Part shown: positions 1 through 8,541 of the stretch, piece after piece
How the letters are laid out: every line of letters starts with the position of its first letter
How positions within the stretch are numbered: the first letter of the stretch is position 1
Source of the DNA: Zetaproteobacteria bacterium
GTDB lineage: Bacteria; Pseudomonadota; Zetaproteobacteria; Mariprofundales; Mariprofundaceae
Direction of reading: 5' to 3'
Assembly: GCA_021545585.1 (NCBI GenBank)
Contig: JAJRTF010000103.1
Span: 1 to 32,690, forward strand
DNA: 32,690 bases
Notes under the pieces: generated by a model
Told to the model about the DNA's origin: nothing
The model's input: the letters and a program-made list of their open reading frames with translations, nothing else
The model's database searches: none
Position numbers and translations under genes: made by a program

Positions 1-105
1 ATACTTCGGCACAGCGGCGGCCCTGAAGGCCGCATGATGATGGATAATAAACAGTGAGGAGCACACCTTAAATGGCCGACCAAACTGTCCCATCAATGGG
101 GTCCA
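1..105 (+). mobile_element. IS3-like right-end remnant
   Basis: The stretch at 98-105 reads GGGGTCCA and ends in CA. It is preceded by a spaced ACTGTCC at 84-90. This resembles the right terminal repeat of many IS3-family elements, which end in 5'-TG...CA-3'. A short open frame from the window edge stops at TGA 55-57 and could be the tail of that element's transposase, but it is too short to identify. Immediately after 105 the sequence changes to an IS256-family transposase fragment. The call rests on remembered IS3 ends, not on a search. Confidence 0.35.
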
Positions 106-391
106 CCTCTTTCGTCAGCTTGTCGATGAACTGGATGGCAAAGCGGAGAAAGCCATCGGGACGCTTGAGAACGGGTTGGAAGATGCCCTGCCTGAGAAGT
201 ATCGCAGGCGTTTGGCCACGACCAACATGCAGGAGCGCCTCAACGAGGAGATTCGCCGACGTGAGAGAGTGATTCGCATCTTTCCGAACGAAGCATCAGC
301 CACACGCTTGATTGGGGCCATGCTCGCTGAGAAGCATGAGCTATGGAGCACTGGTAGAAAATACTTCGATATGCAGGACTTCTTCGAATAG
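106..391 (+). pseudogene. IS256-family (mutator-type) transposase, C-terminal remnant
   Basis: This frame encodes the C-terminal ~95 residues of an IS256-family DDE transposase. The hallmark segments are LPEKYRRRLATTN, ERLNEEIRRRERVIRIFPNE and ATRLIGAMLAEKHELWSTGRKY, ending at TAG 389-391. The frame is open back to a TGA at 38-40, but residues before about position 106 no longer resemble the family and coincide with an IS3-like end. The catalytic N-terminal two thirds are absent, so this cannot be an active transposase. Compared with remembered relatives, a few residues also seem to be missing just before LPEKY. A right inverted repeat follows at 454-478. This is a dead remnant, probably truncated by a second IS insertion or a deletion. 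Confidence 0.8.
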
Positions 392-453
392 AAGAAAAGC
401 CAGCCTCAGGCTGCCGAGGCAAAGGTACGTAGCATCAAATGACGGAAAATGAA

Positions 454-478
454 TTTACAGCAGGTTGGGGACTTGATC
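454..478 (+). repeat. IS256-type right terminal inverted repeat
   Basis: The bases TTTACAGCAGGTTGGGGACT, followed by TGATC, sit about 60 bp after the transposase stop. They match the layout of IS256-family right ends, which have TTTACAC-like bases followed by GGGAC/GGACT and a terminal TTATC or TGATC. The left end is not in the window. The element therefore probably ends at 478, and what follows is the original target DNA. Confidence 0.6.
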
Positions 479-669
479 TGAACAACAGGCTCACCTTCAG
501 TTTTAATGCTAAACTTACCTCAACAAGTAGCCTTATTATTCATTGAGTTTCTCCTTTAAGCCTATAACAGTGCGCCGCTTCATGTCCTGCGTCAAATGGC
601 TGCGGAATGCCGTCTTTTTTCGAGCCATAGCCCGTATCATTTGCACATGATACGGATTAAGATTCCGGC
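479..669. other. Intergenic region between IS remnant and site-2 protease gene
   Basis: No convincing long gene is present. On the minus strand a strong ribosome-binding site, AAAGGAG (557-551), stands seven bases before an ATG at 543-541. That frame has only seven codons before TGA at 522-520, although it stays open after that stop back to the IS end. A 9-bp inverted repeat lies at 632-655, just ahead of the protease gene. Confidence 0.5.
632..655. repeat. 9-bp inverted repeat upstream of the M50 protease gene
   Basis: CCGTATCAT and ATGATACGG form a perfect inverted repeat separated by TTGCAC. It lies 14 bases before the ATG of the site-2 protease gene. No T-run follows it, so it is not a standard intrinsic terminator. 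An operator, or an RNA hairpin in the 5' leader, is more likely. The regulator is unknown. Confidence 0.45.
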
Positions 670-1332
670 ATGGATATCAATGCAATCATTCAGGGGATCA
701 GCATCTGGGCTTTGCCCGTGGTGCTGGCCGTGGTGCTGCACGAAGTGGCGCATGGCTGGGTAGCAGATAGGCTGGGGGACGATACAGCCCACTGGATGGG
801 GCGGCTGACGCTGAATCCGCTCAAACATATTGATCCGATAGGGACCGTGCTGATCCCGATCGCACTGATTGTTGCCGGCTCTCCATTCCTGTTCGGTTAT
901 GCAAAGCCGGTGCCGGTGGATTTCCGTAAACTACGCCGCCCCAAGCAGGATATGGTCTGGGTGGCGCTGGCCGGGCCGGTTACCAACATCATACTTGCCT
1001 TTGTGTCGGCGCTGCTATTATGGATGGCTGTTCACCTGCCAGCTGAAGCAGGCTGGGTGGCTCAACCGCTGGCGCTGATGTGCCAGGCTTCGATTTTGAT
1101 TAATCTGGTGCTGTGCATCTTTAATCTGATCCCATTGCCGCCACTGGATGGCGGGCGTGTGGCAGTCGGGCTTTTGCCGGGGCGTGCTGCCTATCAGCTT
1201 TCACGCATCGAACCGTTCGGGTTTCTAATTATCATCCTGTTGCTGATATCAGGTTTTTTTCAGGCCACCATCGGGCCTCTTATCATGGGCTCGGCACAGT
1301 GGCTTATCGGGCTTTCCCTGCCCATACAATAA
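670..1332 (+). CDS. Site-2 protease family (M50) membrane metalloprotease
   Basis: This 220-residue protein is a small integral-membrane zinc protease of the M50 group. The zinc-binding HEVAH motif is at residues 24-28 inside the first membrane segment. An NPLKHIDPIGT segment follows at about residues 50-60. The second zinc-ligand motif NLIPLPPLDGGR places its Asp at residue 160. There is no PDZ domain, unlike RseP encoded at 7182-8540, so this is the short YwhC-like type whose substrates are generally unknown. ATG 670 is the only reasonable start, but the ribosome-binding site is weak. The gene stands alone, with IS debris upstream and a 197-bp gap before rpsB downstream. Confidence 0.85.
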   Translation: MDINAIIQGISIWALPVVLAVVLHEVAHGWVADRLGDDTAHWMGRLTLNPLKHIDPIGTVLIPIALIVAGSPFLFGYAKPVPVDFRKLRRPKQDMVWVALAGPVTNIILAFVSALLLWMAVHLPAEAGWVAQPLALMCQASILINLVLCIFNLIPLPPLDGGRVAVGLLPGRAAYQLSRIEPFGFLIIILLLISGFFQATIGPLIMGSAQWLIGLSLPIQ

Positions 1333-1368
1333 GCCCGACCAATCCCCCGACATTGCAGCCGAAAAGAC

Positions 1369-1397
1369 TTGCAAAACAAGCCGTATTTCGTTAGAAA
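1369..1397 (+). promoter_or_regulatory. Candidate promoter for the rpsB operon
   Basis: TTGCAA at 1369-1374 is followed after 17 bases by TAGAAA at 1392-1397. Right after it comes a GC-rich stretch (GCGCGCCGC), the kind of discriminator often seen at stringently controlled translation genes. The -10 match is only moderate, so the start point is uncertain. If correct, the transcript would have a leader of about 125 nt before rpsB. Confidence 0.35.
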
Positions 1398-1461
1398 GCG
1401 CGCCGCTTGCATCGGCAGACGCCGACAGCAGGCAAATTCGCACACGGACTGATCCATTGTG

Positions 1462-1489
1462 CCTGTCAGGGTTTAATAACGCTGACAGG
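1462..1489 (+). promoter_or_regulatory. Leader hairpin upstream of rpsB
   Basis: CCTGTCAG (1462-1469) and CTGACAGG (1482-1489) can form an 8-bp stem with a 12-nt loop, GGTTTAATAACG. It lies 40 bases before the rpsB start, inside the predicted 5' leader. In gammaproteobacteria the rpsB leader is structured and is a target for feedback by ribosomal protein S2. A similar role here is inference; I did not match it to a covariance model. Confidence 0.4.
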
Positions 1490-1529
1490 TGACAGACCGT
1501 GGAGGAATATATAACAATCGGAGGACTTT

Positions 1530-2297
1530 ATGTCTCAATTTTCCATGAAGCAATTACTTGAAGCTGGTGTGCATTTCGGCCACCAGACCCGTCGCTGGAA
1601 CCCGAAGATGGCTCCCTATATCTTCGGCCAGCGCAATGGCATTCATATCATCGATTTGCAGAAAACCCTGCGCATGGCCAATGAATCCTATTCATTTATG
1701 CGTGAGCTGGCAGCAGCCGGTGGGCGCGTACTGTTTGTCGGTACCAAGCGCCAGGCTCGTGATGCAGTGAAGGAAGAAGCTGCCCGCGCCGGTCAGTTTT
1801 ACGTCAACCACCGCTGGCTGGGCGGCACCCTGACCAACTTTGCCACTGTGCAGCAGTCCGTACGCAAGATGAAGGATCTGCAGCGTCAGAAGGAAGAAGG
1901 TGTTTTCGAGCTGTTGACCAAGAAAGAGGCCCTGCAGCTGCAGCGTGAGCTGGACAAGCTCGAGCGCTCTCTGGGCGGCATCAAGGAAATGGTTCAGTTG
2001 CCCGACTGCCTGTTCGTGATTGATGTCCGCAAGGAAGAGCTGGCCGTTAAGGAAGCCCAGAAGCTGGGTATCCCGGTTGTTGCCGTGGTTGACTCCAACT
2101 GTAACCCGACCGGCATTGATTACATTGTTCCGGGCAATGACGATGCTATCCGCGCCGTACGCCTGTTCTGCAGCAAGATTGCCGACGCCCTGCTGGAAGG
2201 TGCTGAATCATGGCAGCTGGAAAATGCCGAGGATGGCGATGATGTTGTCGAGGCAATGACTGTAGCCGCTGATGAAGAAGCGACGGCAGAAGCTTGA
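1530..2297 (+). CDS. rpsB: 30S ribosomal protein S2
   Basis: This 255-residue protein is full-length ribosomal protein S2, a component of the 30S subunit body that is needed for S1 binding. The family opening [20 protein letters not shown] is at residues 6-25. It is followed by [18 protein letters not shown] and later by the conserved [10 protein letters not shown] and [12 protein letters not shown] segments. The start is ATG 1530, preceded by GGAGG at 1520-1524. The acidic C-terminal tail after about residue 230 is typical of the family. It heads the translation gene run and is followed 40 bp later by tsf, the classic rpsB-tsf pair. Confidence 0.98.
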   Translation: MSQFSMKQLLEAGVHFGHQTRRWNPKMAPYIFGQRNGIHIIDLQKTLRMANESYSFMRELAAAGGRVLFVGTKRQARDAVKEEAARAGQFYVNHRWLGGTLTNFATVQQSVRKMKDLQRQKEEGVFELLTKKEALQLQRELDKLERSLGGIKEMVQLPDCLFVIDVRKEELAVKEAQKLGIPVVAVVDSNCNPTGIDYIVPGNDDAIRAVRLFCSKIADALLEGAESWQLENAEDGDDVVEAMTVAADEEATAEA

Positions 2298-2337
2298 TTG
2301 ACTAACACATATAAGAATTGAATTTCGGAGGATTGGA

Positions 2338-3213
2338 ATGAGCCAGATTACGGCCGCTGATGTAAAAAAACTGCGCGAGTTGACCGGTGCAGGTATGATG
2401 GATTGCAAAAAGGCATTGAATGAAACTGCCGGCGATATGGATGCCGCTGTTGATTTCCTGCGTAAAAAAGGACTTTCAGCCGCTTCCAAGAAGGCCGGCC
2501 GTGTTGCCGCCGAAGGCATTGTTACCACATTGACTGACGGTGGTAAGGGTGTCGTTCTGGAAGTAAATTCTGAGACCGACTTTGTCAGTAAAAACGAGCA
2601 GTTTCTGGGCTTCGCCAATGCAGTTGCTAAAATCATTCTGGATCAGAACCCGGCTGATGTGGAGGCATTGAAGGCGCTTGCCTTTGATGACGAGCATACC
2701 GTCGAGCAGGCGCTATCGCAGCTGATCGCCACCATCGGCGAAAACATGAGCATTCGTCGCTTCCAGCGTGTTGATGTGGATGGTATCGCTGCAGCTTATG
2801 TGCATGGCGCCGGTAAGATTGGCGTACTTGTCGGTATTGAAGGCAGCGTTGATGAAGCGACTGCACGCGGTGTGGCCATGCATGTGGCTGCTGCCAACCC
2901 GACCTGCATCGCCCGTGAAGATGTGCCCGCTGATGTTGTCGAGCGTGAACGTTCCGTGCTTTCCGAACGGGCGATTGCCAGCGGCAAACCGGAGGCGATT
3001 GTTGACAAGATCGTGGCCGGCCAGCTGAACAAGTTCTATTCCGAGATATGTGTGCTGGAACAGGATTTTGTCATGGACACCGATCAGAAAGTCGGCAAGG
3101 CCCTTGGTGATGCGAAGCTTGTTTCCATGATGCGTTTCCAGCTTGGCGAAGGCATTGACAAGGAAGAGTCGGATTTTGCTGCTGAAGTGGCAGCTCAGGT
3201 GCAGGGTAGCTAA
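2338..3213 (+). CDS. tsf: Elongation factor Ts
   Basis: EF-Ts is the guanine-nucleotide exchange factor that releases GDP from EF-Tu. The 291-residue protein has the N-terminal UBA-like domain with [16 protein letters not shown] at residues 12-27, which includes the family signature. The second signature region, [15 protein letters not shown], is at about residues 75-89, and the dimerisation and C-terminal modules follow. ATG 2338 has a good ribosome-binding site, GGAGG, seven bases upstream. It is co-transcribed with rpsB upstream and pyrH downstream (5-bp gap). Confidence 0.98.
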   Translation: MSQITAADVKKLRELTGAGMMDCKKALNETAGDMDAAVDFLRKKGLSAASKKAGRVAAEGIVTTLTDGGKGVVLEVNSETDFVSKNEQFLGFANAVAKIILDQNPADVEALKALAFDDEHTVEQALSQLIATIGENMSIRRFQRVDVDGIAAAYVHGAGKIGVLVGIEGSVDEATARGVAMHVAAANPTCIAREDVPADVVERERSVLSERAIASGKPEAIVDKIVAGQLNKFYSEICVLEQDFVMDTDQKVGKALGDAKLVSMMRFQLGEGIDKEESDFAAEVAAQVQGS

Positions 3214-3218
3214 TCCTG

Positions 3219-3977
3219 ATGAGCTGGACCATGAGCGAATCCGCGAGTAGCAAGCAGCACCCGTATAAGCGGGTGTTGCTTAAACTTTCCGGCGAAGTAT
3301 TGATGGGCGAAACCCCATTCGGTATTGATACCGGAACCATTGATCGTCTGGCTCAGGAACTTATTGAGGTAAAGAATTCGGGGGTGGAGCTCGCCATTGT
3401 CATTGGCGGCGGCAATATCTTCCGGGGTATGAGCGGCACCGCTTCGGGTATGGACCGTGCCAGTGCTGACTATATGGGCATGCTGGCTACCGTCATGAAC
3501 GCCATTGCCCTGCAGGATGCCATTGAACGCCATGGCTCCATTGTACGGGTGATCTCGGCCCTGCATGTGCAGGAGGTTGCCGAACCGTACATCCGACGCC
3601 GTGCCCTGCGGCATCTGGAGAAGGGGCGTATTTTGATATTCGCAGCCGGTACCGGTAATCCTTATTTTACGACCGACACAGCAGCCAGCCTGCGTGCCAT
3701 GGAAATTCAGGCCGATGCTGTACTCAAAGGCACCAAGGTGGACGGCGTTTATACATCCGACCCGGCAACCAATCCGGATGCCCGCCGTTATGATACTGTC
3801 ACCTACACCGAGGCATTGACCAAGCGACTGGGCATTATGGATGCTACAGCCATGTCGTTATGTCGCGATAACCAGATGCCGATTGTTGTGTTTGATGTTA
3901 CAACACCCGGACAAATGCTCAGAGCCGTCTCCGGCGAAGCTGTCGGTACGCTGGTGCGGGAGGATGAGGATGTTTGA
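3219..3977 (+). CDS. pyrH: UMP kinase
   Basis: UMP kinase phosphorylates UMP to UDP in pyrimidine nucleotide synthesis and belongs to the amino-acid kinase fold. Visible motifs are KLSGE near residue 22, [10 protein letters not shown] at about residues 60-69 and a [12 protein letters not shown] segment near residue 146. [14 protein letters not shown], typical of bacterial PyrH, follows near residue 173. The length of 252 is slightly longer than usual because of the N-terminus. A second in-frame ATG at 3231 gives a more typical start. I chose 3219 because it lies five bases after the tsf stop, but neither start has a strong ribosome-binding site. Confidence 0.95.
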   Translation: MSWTMSESASSKQHPYKRVLLKLSGEVLMGETPFGIDTGTIDRLAQELIEVKNSGVELAIVIGGGNIFRGMSGTASGMDRASADYMGMLATVMNAIALQDAIERHGSIVRVISALHVQEVAEPYIRRRALRHLEKGRILIFAAGTGNPYFTTDTAASLRAMEIQADAVLKGTKVDGVYTSDPATNPDARRYDTVTYTEALTKRLGIMDATAMSLCRDNQMPIVVFDVTTPGQMLRAVSGEAVGTLVREDEDV

Positions 3978-4515
3978 TGCATTGAAAGGGCGTATGGAGA
4001 AATCCATAGCGGCTCTGAAATCAGAACTGGCCACTATTCGAACCGGCCGCGCAAATGCCGCGCTGCTGGATCAGGTGCGTGTATCCTATTATGGCTCGGA
4101 GGTGCCGCTGTCGCAGGTCGGTAATATCTCTGTGCCTGAGCCGCGCATGCTGGTTATCGCTCCATGGGAAAAAAGTATTATTGGCGATATAGAAAAAGCC
4201 ATTCTCAAATCGGATCTCGGACTGACACCGACGAATGACGGTGAAGTGATACGCATCGTATTGCCCGAACTGACCGAAGACCGGCGCAAGGAGCTTGTCA
4301 AACAGGTAAGGGCTTCATCTGAAAAGGCCAAGGTCTCGATTCGTAATATTCGTCGGGATGCCAATGACGATGTGAAAAAACAGATCAAGGATGAGGGCCT
4401 GTCCGAAGATGAGGGCAAACGTCTGCAGGAAAAGATCCAGAAAATCACCGATGGTTTCATTGCCGAAGTCGACCAGACCATCGAACATAAAGAAACAGAT
4501 ATCCTGACTGTTTAA
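3970..4515 (+). CDS. frr: Ribosome-recycling factor
   Basis: Ribosome-recycling factor splits post-termination ribosomes together with EF-G. The protein is 181 residues, close to the usual 185. It contains [20 protein letters not shown] near residue 19, [14 protein letters not shown], and the C-terminal helices with [10 protein letters not shown] and [17 protein letters not shown]. The frame is open far upstream, but that extension lies inside pyrH. ATG 3970 is preferred because GGGAGG (3958-3963) stands six bases before it. ATG 3964 would abut that site. The gene overlaps the end of pyrH by 8 bp. Confidence 0.95.
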   Translation: MFDALKGRMEKSIAALKSELATIRTGRANAALLDQVRVSYYGSEVPLSQVGNISVPEPRMLVIAPWEKSIIGDIEKAILKSDLGLTPTNDGEVIRIVLPELTEDRRKELVKQVRASSEKAKVSIRNIRRDANDDVKKQIKDEGLSEDEGKRLQEKIQKITDGFIAEVDQTIEHKETDILTV

Positions 4516-5267
4516 TGTCTTCCCCCAAGCCCGCATTGAAAGCGGGGATTCCATGTCATGTTGGCATCGTTATGGATGGCAATGGTCGCTGGGCTAAAGC
4601 AAAGGATAAGGCTCGATTGGATGGTCATCGGGAAGGGGCATCCAGAGCCCGGGATGTTGTACAGTGGGCTCATGATCTGGGTATTCGTCAACTCTCCCTG
4701 TATGCCTTTTCAACGGAAAACTGGGACCGGCCCAAGCTTGAAGTTCGCGGGCTGATGAGCCTTTTGGCAACGCTTTTACCGCGGGAACTTCCCATGATGC
4801 ATGAGAAGAATGTACGTCTGCGCGTGCTGGGAGATATATCGGCTCTGCCCAGTGCAGCACGTCGGGCCGTGGAGCTTGCCTGTACCGAGACGGCTGGAAA
4901 TTCCGGCATTGATCTGATTCTTTGTCTGAATTACGGCGGTCAGCAGGAAATTATTGCAGGCATTAAACATTTTGCCCGTCAGCTTCTCGCTGATGCGAAT
5001 CCGGAACAGTTGCTTCAGGACCTGTCTGTGCAATCCTTTCGCTCTTATTTGTGGCGCAACGAGCTGCGGCCCGTTGACCTGCTGATCCGCACCGGCGGAG
5101 AATCGCGCATTTCTAATTTTCACCTGTGGGATGCGGCTTATGCCGAGCTGTATTTTACCGATTGTCTATGGCCTGATTTTTCCTTCGCGGAGCTTGATCG
5201 GGCCTTGCAGGATTACGCATCCAGGGAACGCCGTTTCGGCCGGACGAGTGAGCAACTGGCCAAATGA
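4515..5267 (+). CDS. uppS: Undecaprenyl diphosphate synthase (cis-prenyltransferase)
   Basis: This enzyme condenses farnesyl diphosphate with isopentenyl diphosphates to make undecaprenyl diphosphate, the lipid carrier for peptidoglycan and O-antigen. The protein is 250 residues. The magnesium-binding Asp21 lies in HVGIVMDGNGRWAK, followed by YAFSTENWDRP at about residues 62-72. The C-terminal signature RTGGESRISNFHLWDAAYAE comes next. The family usually has RTSGE or RTGGE followed by R-SNF, so this fits well. The ATG overlaps the frr stop codon by one base (TAATG), suggesting translational coupling. Confidence 0.96.
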   Translation: MSSPKPALKAGIPCHVGIVMDGNGRWAKAKDKARLDGHREGASRARDVVQWAHDLGIRQLSLYAFSTENWDRPKLEVRGLMSLLATLLPRELPMMHEKNVRLRVLGDISALPSAARRAVELACTETAGNSGIDLILCLNYGGQQEIIAGIKHFARQLLADANPEQLLQDLSVQSFRSYLWRNELRPVDLLIRTGGESRISNFHLWDAAYAELYFTDCLWPDFSFAELDRALQDYASRERRFGRTSEQLAK

Positions 5268-6040
5268 GTGAATTAAGCAAACGTATCCTGACAGCCCTGT
5301 TTCTGGTTGTTGCCGTATGGGGCTGGTATTTTCATATGCCCCGGCCATGGTTCGAAGGCACACTGGCGTTGCTGGGTTTTGTGACAAGCTGTGAACTGCT
5401 CAAGTTGATGAAGCTGCATCGCCCGATTATTTATATGCTGGCTTCACTGCTGCTGTGGGCTGCTTTTTTCTACCAGCCTCATATCGGCTTACTGTTACTC
5501 CTCGTTTTCGTATGGTTCATGCTGTTTGTCCTTAACAGCCGTTTTAAAAAACATTCATTGGCGAATTTTACTGCAACCGTGTGGATGTTTTGCTGGCTGT
5601 TCGCATTTGCCTATGCGATCACTGACACACATGACTCGGCATTCGGGCGTGGACTTATTATCGGCACCTGCTTGGCCGTGTGGGCTTCAGATATCGCAGC
5701 TTATTTCGTCGGTAGGCAATGGGGGCAGAATAAATTGTGTCCGGCCATCAGCCCCGGGAAATCGATTGAAGGACTTCTCGGAGGGCTGCTGTTCGGCATC
5801 CCGGTCGCGGTCTTTTGCTGGACGACATGGGGTGTTTTGCCTCTGCTCACAGCCGTATTATTGGCCTGCTGCGCCATCATCGCCGGGGTGTTGGGCGATT
5901 TGTCGGAGTCTTCACTGAAGCGCATGGTTGGAGCCAAAGACAGTGGTCGATTACTGCCCGGGCACGGTGGATTGCTGGACCGCCTGGATGCCATCATGAT
6001 GGCCGTCCCGCTTGTCTGGGTTATCTGGAGCATGCTGTGA
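5264..6040 (+). CDS. cdsA: Phosphatidate cytidylyltransferase (CDP-diglyceride synthase)
   Basis: CdsA makes CDP-diacylglycerol from phosphatidic acid and CTP, the branch point for bacterial phospholipids. The 258-residue protein is rich in membrane segments. Near the C-terminus it carries the family signature: GDLSESSLKR, then KDSGRLLPGHGGLLDRLD and a final hydrophobic segment. The start overlaps the uppS stop by 4 bp (ATGA). The uppS-cdsA-dxr-rseP-bamA order is common in Pseudomonadota. Confidence 0.95.
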   Translation: MSELSKRILTALFLVVAVWGWYFHMPRPWFEGTLALLGFVTSCELLKLMKLHRPIIYMLASLLLWAAFFYQPHIGLLLLLVFVWFMLFVLNSRFKKHSLANFTATVWMFCWLFAFAYAITDTHDSAFGRGLIIGTCLAVWASDIAAYFVGRQWGQNKLCPAISPGKSIEGLLGGLLFGIPVAVFCWTTWGVLPLLTAVLLACCAIIAGVLGDLSESSLKRMVGAKDSGRLLPGHGGLLDRLDAIMMAVPLVWVIWSML

Positions 6041-7185
6041 TGCGTCTGACCATACTGGGCGCCACAGGCTCGATCGGCTGCAGCACAGCGGATGTCATTC
6101 AGCGCCATCCCGATAAATTTTCCGCCCATGCCCTGATCGGGCACCAGAATACTGAGCGTATGCTGCAACTGGCAGAACAACTGCACCCGCAGTGGGTGGT
6201 GATGACGGATGCAGCAGCAGCCCGGAGCATGGAGGGAAAGTTGCCCGCCGGCGTACGTCTGGAAGCAGGCATGGATGCGGCTATGGAGCTTTCTGCAGCC
6301 TCTGAAACCGATATGGTGATGGCGGCCATGGTTGGTTCTGCTGGGCTTCCTGCCACGCTGGCAGCCGTGTCTGCCGGCAAACGGGTTGGTCTGGCCAACA
6401 AGGAATGCCTTGTTACGGCAGGAAATATCTTCATGCAAACGGCCAGGGCATCAGGGGCGACTATTGTACCGGTGGATTCCGAGCATGCGGCAGTGCATCA
6501 GTGCCTGATGGGGCACGATCATCAATCCGTAGCAAAGGTGATTCTGACGGCTTCGGGCGGCCCCTTTCGGGATCGTGCCCCGGCAACGCTGATCGATGTA
6601 ACGCCTGAAGAGGCCATCGCCCATCCCAATTGGGATATGGGTGCGAAAATCAGCGTGGATTCAGCCACCATGATGAATAAGGCGCTGGAACTAATTGAGG
6701 CAAGGTGGTTGTTTGATCTGTCTGCCGGGCAATTGTCCGCCATCATTCACCCGCAAAGCATCGTCCATGCGCTGGTTGAATATACTGACGGTTCGGTGCT
6801 GGCCCAGTTGGCCATGCCTGATATGCGCATGCCCATTGCCTATGCGATGCAGTCCGAACCACGTCTGGCAAGCGGTATTGACTGGCTTGACCTGGCCCGT
6901 ACAGAACAGCTGACATTTCAGGCTGTAGATGAGCAGCGTTTCCCGGCCATGCGTATGGTGCGCCATGTCATGAGCAGTGAGAATTCACTGGCTATCGCCA
7001 TGAATGCTGCCAATGAAGTGGCGAATCAGGCTTTTCGCAAGCGCAGGATTGGCTTTATGGATATTGTCAGTACCGTCGAAAAGGTGCTCGACAGAGTGGA
7101 AAACATCCCCGTTGGCGAACTTGACGAGGTATGGTCGCATGACGCGAAGGCCAGAGCATTGGCAAACGAGGTGATAGCTTCATGA
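6040..7185 (+). CDS. dxr: 1-deoxy-D-xylulose 5-phosphate reductoisomerase
   Basis: Dxr converts DXP to 2-C-methyl-D-erythritol 4-phosphate using NADPH and is the committed step of the non-mevalonate isoprenoid pathway. It supplies precursors to uppS in the same run. The N-terminal nucleotide-binding motif LGATGSIG is at residues 5-12. GLANKECLVTAG is near residue 116, VDSEHAA near residue 145 and the NWDMGAKISVDSATMMNKAL segment near residue 197. Conserved HPQSIVHALVEY follows. The ATG overlaps the cdsA stop by one base. The open frame extends further upstream, but that part lies within cdsA. The length of 381 is normal. Confidence 0.97.
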   Translation: MRLTILGATGSIGCSTADVIQRHPDKFSAHALIGHQNTERMLQLAEQLHPQWVVMTDAAAARSMEGKLPAGVRLEAGMDAAMELSAASETDMVMAAMVGSAGLPATLAAVSAGKRVGLANKECLVTAGNIFMQTARASGATIVPVDSEHAAVHQCLMGHDHQSVAKVILTASGGPFRDRAPATLIDVTPEEAIAHPNWDMGAKISVDSATMMNKALELIEARWLFDLSAGQLSAIIHPQSIVHALVEYTDGSVLAQLAMPDMRMPIAYAMQSEPRLASGIDWLDLARTEQLTFQAVDEQRFPAMRMVRHVMSSENSLAIAMNAANEVANQAFRKRRIGFMDIVSTVEKVLDRVENIPVGELDEVWSHDAKARALANEVIAS

Positions 7186-8540
7186 TGGAAATATTGCATA
7201 CAGCCCTGTCTTTTGTTCTGGCGATTGCCCTATTGATAGCAGTGCATGAGTACGGGCATTTTATTGTGGCCCGAAAACTTGGCATCAAGGTTGAGAAATT
7301 TTCGATTGGCTTTGGTCCGGCGCTGTTTTCATGGCGCAGCAGAGACCAGGAAGTCCTCTATGTCATCGCGGCCATTCCACTGGGTGGTTACGTTAAAATG
7401 CTCGGTGAAAATCCTGATGAGCAGGGTGATGATGCCAAAGCTGAACTCAGTGATGCGGATAAAAAGCGGGCCTTTGACGCACAGCCTGTATGGAAACGTG
7501 CTGCAGTGGCAGTGGCAGGCCCAGGATTTAATTTTCTCTTTGCCATTGCTGCTTATATGCTGGTGGGCTGGCTGGGGCAAACGGTGTTACCGCCGGTTGT
7601 GGGGCATGTCGCCCCAGCCTCTATCGCTGAACAGGCCGGCATGCAGGTTGGCGACAGAATTCAGGCTGTTGCCGAAAGGGATATTCATTCATGGCAGCAG
7701 ATGGAAGAATCTCTCAAAAACTTCACTGGCGGGAACGTCGAACTGAGGGTGCTGCGTGATGCTGTTCCCGTGACACTGAAAATGGCTGTTCCTTTGCCGG
7801 ACAAGGACCCGCTGTTATTGAATGTGACGGATGAATTGCTTGGCTTTGACCCCGGGTTGTCGTTGATTATTGATCATGTGGGCCAAGGCTCCCCGGCTGA
7901 AAGGGCGGGCCTTAAAGGCGGGGATATTGTAGTCCGGGTAAATAGTCAGAAGATTACCGATATTCACCATTTTATTGCGCAGATCAAAGGGCATGCCGAT
8001 AGTCGCGTTGGTGTTGCTGTCATGCGCGACAAGACGCTGCTGCAGCTGCAGGTTGTCCCTGAAAAAGATGCACAGCAACAGGGCAGAATCGGTGTGCGTC
8101 TGACTTCGCGTTCCCTGCATGGCACAGAAACCTATCGCATGGGCATTGTGGATGGCCTGCAGTACGGCTTCCAGAGGACATGGGAGATGAGTGCACTGAC
8201 TCTTCAGGTATTCGGCAAGATGCTGACAAGCGCGATTTCGCCGGATAATCTCGGCGGGCCGATTGCCATTGCCCAGTTGGCAGGGAAAACGGCAGAACTA
8301 GGACTAGTCTCATTTTTAACCTTTCTGGCGCTGATTTCCGTTAATCTGGGTGTGTTGAATCTGTTGCCTATCCCTATCCTTGATGGCGGGCATCTGGCCT
8401 ATCTCGGCATGGAAAAACTTCGAGGCAAGCCGCTGGCGCCCAAGGTGATGGAAGCGACCCAGATGGTTGGCCTGATGCTGATTATTGCTTTGATGGTGTT
8501 TGCTTTTTATAACGATATTTCAAGACTGTTCAGGGGTTAA
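7182..8540 (+). CDS. rseP: RIP metalloprotease RseP
   Basis: RseP is a membrane zinc protease that performs intramembrane cleavage of anti-sigma factors and clears leftover signal peptides. The protein is 452 residues. The HEYGH zinc site is at residues 22-26 in the first membrane helix. Two PDZ domains fill the periplasmic part, roughly residues 130-200 and 215-290. The C-terminal LNLLPIPILDGGHL motif provides the third zinc ligand. The start overlaps the dxr stop by 4 bp. Its place directly upstream of bamA links envelope-stress proteolysis to outer-membrane protein assembly. Confidence 0.97.
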   Translation: MMEILHTALSFVLAIALLIAVHEYGHFIVARKLGIKVEKFSIGFGPALFSWRSRDQEVLYVIAAIPLGGYVKMLGENPDEQGDDAKAELSDADKKRAFDAQPVWKRAAVAVAGPGFNFLFAIAAYMLVGWLGQTVLPPVVGHVAPASIAEQAGMQVGDRIQAVAERDIHSWQQMEESLKNFTGGNVELRVLRDAVPVTLKMAVPLPDKDPLLLNVTDELLGFDPGLSLIIDHVGQGSPAERAGLKGGDIVVRVNSQKITDIHHFIAQIKGHADSRVGVAVMRDKTLLQLQVVPEKDAQQQGRIGVRLTSRSLHGTETYRMGIVDGLQYGFQRTWEMSALTLQVFGKMLTSAISPDNLGGPIAIAQLAGKTAELGLVSFLTFLALISVNLGVLNLLPIPILDGGHLAYLGMEKLRGKPLAPKVMEATQMVGLMLIIALMVFAFYNDISRLFRG

Positions 8541-8541
8541 G

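Noticed and set aside
3841-3969. N-terminal extension of frr
   Set aside because: It lies inside pyrH. The ribosome-binding site and the family length both point to ATG 3970.
5815-6039. N-terminal extension of dxr
   Set aside because: It lies inside cdsA, and the nucleotide-binding motif begins directly after ATG 6040.
5701-6438. Minus-strand open frame over cdsA and dxr
   Set aside because: Low-complexity His/Gly/Arg-rich translation, antisense to two clear genes.
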